Origin: Methylotenera sp.
GTDB lineage: Bacteria; Pseudomonadota; Gammaproteobacteria; Burkholderiales; Methylophilaceae
DNA: 6,631 nt
Assembly (NCBI GenBank): GCA_027487055.1
Contig: JAIYEJ010000258.1
Span: 1-6,631, forward strand
Direction: 5' to 3'
Under the pieces are notes generated by a model. It was given only the letters and a program-made list of their open reading frames with translations, was not told where the DNA came from and made no database searches. Below are positions 4,404 to 6,631 of this stretch, piece after piece. A program made the translations under genes and the position numbers. Every line of letters starts with the position of its first letter. Within the stretch, counting starts at the first letter, position 1.

Positions 4404-6631
4404 ATGCGAAGTCTTCAAGTTGAATTTTCATATGAATCGAAATGTATATCTAATGCTTTAAGTTGTAGCCTTTATTTAGGCCGATTGATAAGAAATAATG
4501 GAAGTCTATATCAAAGATTACATGATAATCTTCACAGTCAATACTCCTTAGAAGAGATGCAGGTATTTTTGCAACATCAATTACTTATTGATGAAGCATC
4601 ACTGAAAGCAGCAGTCAGGCTTCTTAGGCAAGATGTACTCTCAAGAATTATGGTAAGGGATATCAATGCTCTCGCCGATTTAAATGAAGTGATGGAAACC
4701 ACTACTAATTTAGCTGAGATTTGCTTATCTACAGCAACAGAGTTTTATTCGGAGTTGCTAGGTAAAAAATTTGGTTATCCAATGTCTGGTGAGTTAGATT
4801 TACAATCTAATAAACAAGAACTTATTATTATAGGGATGGGAAAGCTTGGTGGATATGAATTAAATGTCTCTTCTGATATAGACCTAATTTTCGCATATGA
4901 AGATGAAGGTGAAACCAATGGACCAGAAGTCATTAGTAATCAAGAATTTTTTACTCAATTGGTGAGAAAAGTTATTTCCGCTATTGATGAATTCACTAAA
5001 GATGGGTTTGTTTTTAGGGTCGATACTCGCTTGAGACCTTTTGGTACTGAAGGCGTTATTGTCTCTAGTTTAAATTCTTTAGAAAATTACTATCAACAAT
5101 ATGGGCGGGAGTGGGAAAGGTACGCTTGGATTAAAGGAAGAGTGTTACTAGGCAAAGAAGAAAAGTTGCAAAAATTGCTAAGACCATTCGTATTCAGAAA
5201 ATACTTGGATTTTGGTGTAATTTCAAGTTTACGCTCTCTTAAAGATCAAATTAGGACTGAAATTAATCGCAAGGAAATGCATGACAATATTAAACTTGGT
5301 AGCGGTGGTATCCGAGAAATTGAGTTTATTGCACAGGTATTTCAACTCATTCGTGGAGGAAAAGATCCTTCATTACAATTACGTTCAACATTAGATATCT
5401 TAGATATTTTATCCACTAAAAATATCATTCCATCTGAAGATATAGACTCTCTCAAGTCGGCATACAATTTTCTTAGAAATTTGGAGCATAGACTTCAGTA
5501 TTACGAAGACCAACAGACTCATGAGTTGCCTAAAGATGAAAAACATCGGGAAATAATCGCAAAATCAATGAATTTTTCAAATTGGTCTTCATTAGAAACA
5601 ATAATTGCCGCTCATAGAACGAATGTTGCCAAACAGTTTGAAATAATATTCTTTAACCAGAATACATCAAAAATTGAAAGCCATACACTATTATCATTAT
5701 GGCAATCAGGTATCGTTTCTAATGAAAATCAAGAGATTCTTGCTAGTTTAGGCTATACCAACCCTTCAGAGGCAATGCGAAGATTAGCGCTCTTTAGCAA
5801 GAGTTCCAGAGTGAATCGATTGTCAGATTCAAGCAGAAATAGATTGAACATAATTATTCCATTTATCATTGGCTCTTCATGCAAGTTTAATAATCCAGAT
5901 GAAACGTTAACAAGAGCGATTGAACTCATCGATAAAATTTGTCAAAGAGCCAGTTATTTGGCATTTTTTAGTGAGTTTCCAAATGCTTTACAACGGATTG
6001 TTAATCTCGTATCAGCAAGTCCATGGTTAGCTAACTATATAAGCCAGCACCCAGTATTGTTAGATAATCTTTGTATTCTTGATGACGAAATAAATCTTGA
6101 TTTTTCTTATCAAAAAAATCAATTGCTTGAGAAGTTGTCCTTTTTTTCTGATGACACTGAGCAACAAATGAATATTTTGCGTGAAGAACAGCAAAAATTA
6201 TTATTCTCAATAGCCTGCAGAGATATTTTGAATAATATTCCATCAGATAAAGTTTCATTTTTGCTCAGTGAACTCGCTAGTATGATTCTAGACGTTGTAT
6301 TAGATGTTGTATGGAAAGGAATGAAATCTAAACATACAGAGTTTCCAAAATTTGCAATTATTGCTTATGGAAAATTTGGTAGTAGAGAACTCGGATATTA
6401 TTCAGACTTAGATTTAGTATTTTTATATGACGACGACCATATCTATGCTCATGATATTTACTCTAAATATGGTTTAAGAATTATCTCGTGGCTTAATACA
6501 TTTACTTCTTCTGGAATCTTGTATGAAATCGATAGTCAACTAAGGCCTGATGGAAATAGTGGTTTGCTAGTAAATTCTATAGAAGGATATTTAAATTATC
6601 AAATAGAAAAAGCATGGGTTTGGGAGCATCA
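4404..6631 (+). CDS. glnE: Glutamine synthetase adenylyltransferase/adenylyl-removing enzyme, 3' end outside the window
   Basis: GlnE attaches AMP to glutamine synthetase (GlnA) when nitrogen is plentiful and removes it when nitrogen is scarce, steered by glutamine and the uridylylation state of PII. It is cytoplasmic. The two nucleotidyltransferase domains are clear. The N-terminal adenylyl-removing domain has GMGKLGGYELNVSSDIDLIF (144-163) with metal-binding Asp158 and Asp160, then FRVDTRLRPFGTEG (204-217) with Asp207, and KLGSGGIREIEFIAQ (297-311). The C-terminal adenylylating domain has AYGKFGSRELGYYSDLDLVF (654-673) with Asp668 and Asp670, then IDSQLRPDGNSG (709-720). The frame stays open for 742 codons and runs off the edge; family members are about 900-950 residues, so roughly the last fifth is missing. 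ATG 4404 is the first possible start, since a TAG lies in frame at 4392-4394, and AGGG sits 7 bases before it. In the second domain the usual GKLGG is GKFGS, a mild change. Confidence 0.96.
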   Translation, partial: MRSLQVEFSYESKCISNALSCSLYLGRLIRNNGSLYQRLHDNLHSQYSLEEMQVFLQHQLLIDEASLKAAVRLLRQDVLSRIMVRDINALADLNEVMETTTNLAEICLSTATEFYSELLGKKFGYPMSGELDLQSNKQELIIIGMGKLGGYELNVSSDIDLIFAYEDEGETNGPEVISNQEFFTQLVRKVISAIDEFTKDGFVFRVDTRLRPFGTEGVIVSSLNSLENYYQQYGREWERYAWIKGRVLLGKEEKLQKLLRPFVFRKYLDFGVISSLRSLKDQIRTEINRKEMHDNIKLGSGGIREIEFIAQVFQLIRGGKDPSLQLRSTLDILDILSTKNIIPSEDIDSLKSAYNFLRNLEHRLQYYEDQQTHELPKDEKHREIIAKSMNFSNWSSLETIIAAHRTNVAKQFEIIFFNQNTSKIESHTLLSLWQSGIVSNENQEILASLGYTNPSEAMRRLALFSKSSRVNRLSDSSRNRLNIIIPFIIGSSCKFNNPDETLTRAIELIDKICQRASYLAFFSEFPNALQRIVNLVSASPWLANYISQHPVLLDNLCILDDEINLDFSYQKNQLLEKLSFFSDDTEQQMNILREEQQKLLFSIACRDILNNIPSDKVSFLLSELASMILDVVLDVVWKGMKSKHTEFPKFAIIAYGKFGSRELGYYSDLDLVFLYDDDHIYAHDIYSKYGLRIISWLNTFTSSGILYEIDSQLRPDGNSGLLVNSIEGYLNYQIEKAWVWEH

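Noticed and set aside
6031..6258. A 75-codon minus-strand open frame inside glnE
   Set aside because: It is antisense to the conserved GlnE frame and has no family resemblance.

Overview
The window looks like chromosomal DNA from an AT-rich Gram-negative bacterium, most likely a betaproteobacterium of the Methylophilaceae/Nitrosomonadales kind. This is inferred from four things: a PEP-CTERM sorting tail, a rhomboid protease with a long C-terminal tail, a Cache-CheW chemotaxis protein, and a two-domain GlnE with PII-type nitrogen control. No mobile element, CRISPR array, tRNA or rRNA was seen.

Layout. (1) Positions 1-50 are the last codons of a plus-strand gene ending in a PEP-CTERM membrane/sorting tail, closed by a strong intrinsic terminator at 80-124. 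(2) Positions 178-1191 (+) encode a rhomboid-family intramembrane serine protease with its Ser/His dyad intact. The 5' end looks frameshifted: an ATG at 149 in another frame gives a sensible N-terminus if one T is restored to the T-run at 171-174. (3) Positions 1192-1460 are a convergent intergenic gap with weak terminator-like hairpins. (4) Positions 1461-4064 (-) encode an 867-residue protein with two tandem Cache-like sensor modules and a C-terminal CheW domain, with no clear membrane anchor and no MCP signalling helix. (5) Positions 4065-4403 are a divergent regulatory region. (6) Positions 4404-6631 (+) hold the first 742 codons of glnE, the glutamine synthetase adenylyltransferase/adenylyl-removing enzyme, cut by the window edge.

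How the parts may work together. The divergent region holds a dyad matching the NtrC-box pattern (GCACC-N5-GGTGC), a second related dyad 19 bp away, and a -24/-12-like element pointing towards the Cache-CheW gene. If real, this places the sensor-coupling protein under nitrogen-responsive NtrC/sigma-54 control beside glnE, a core nitrogen-control gene. That is the most interesting hypothesis here, but it rests on sequence pattern alone. No wholly new system is evident.
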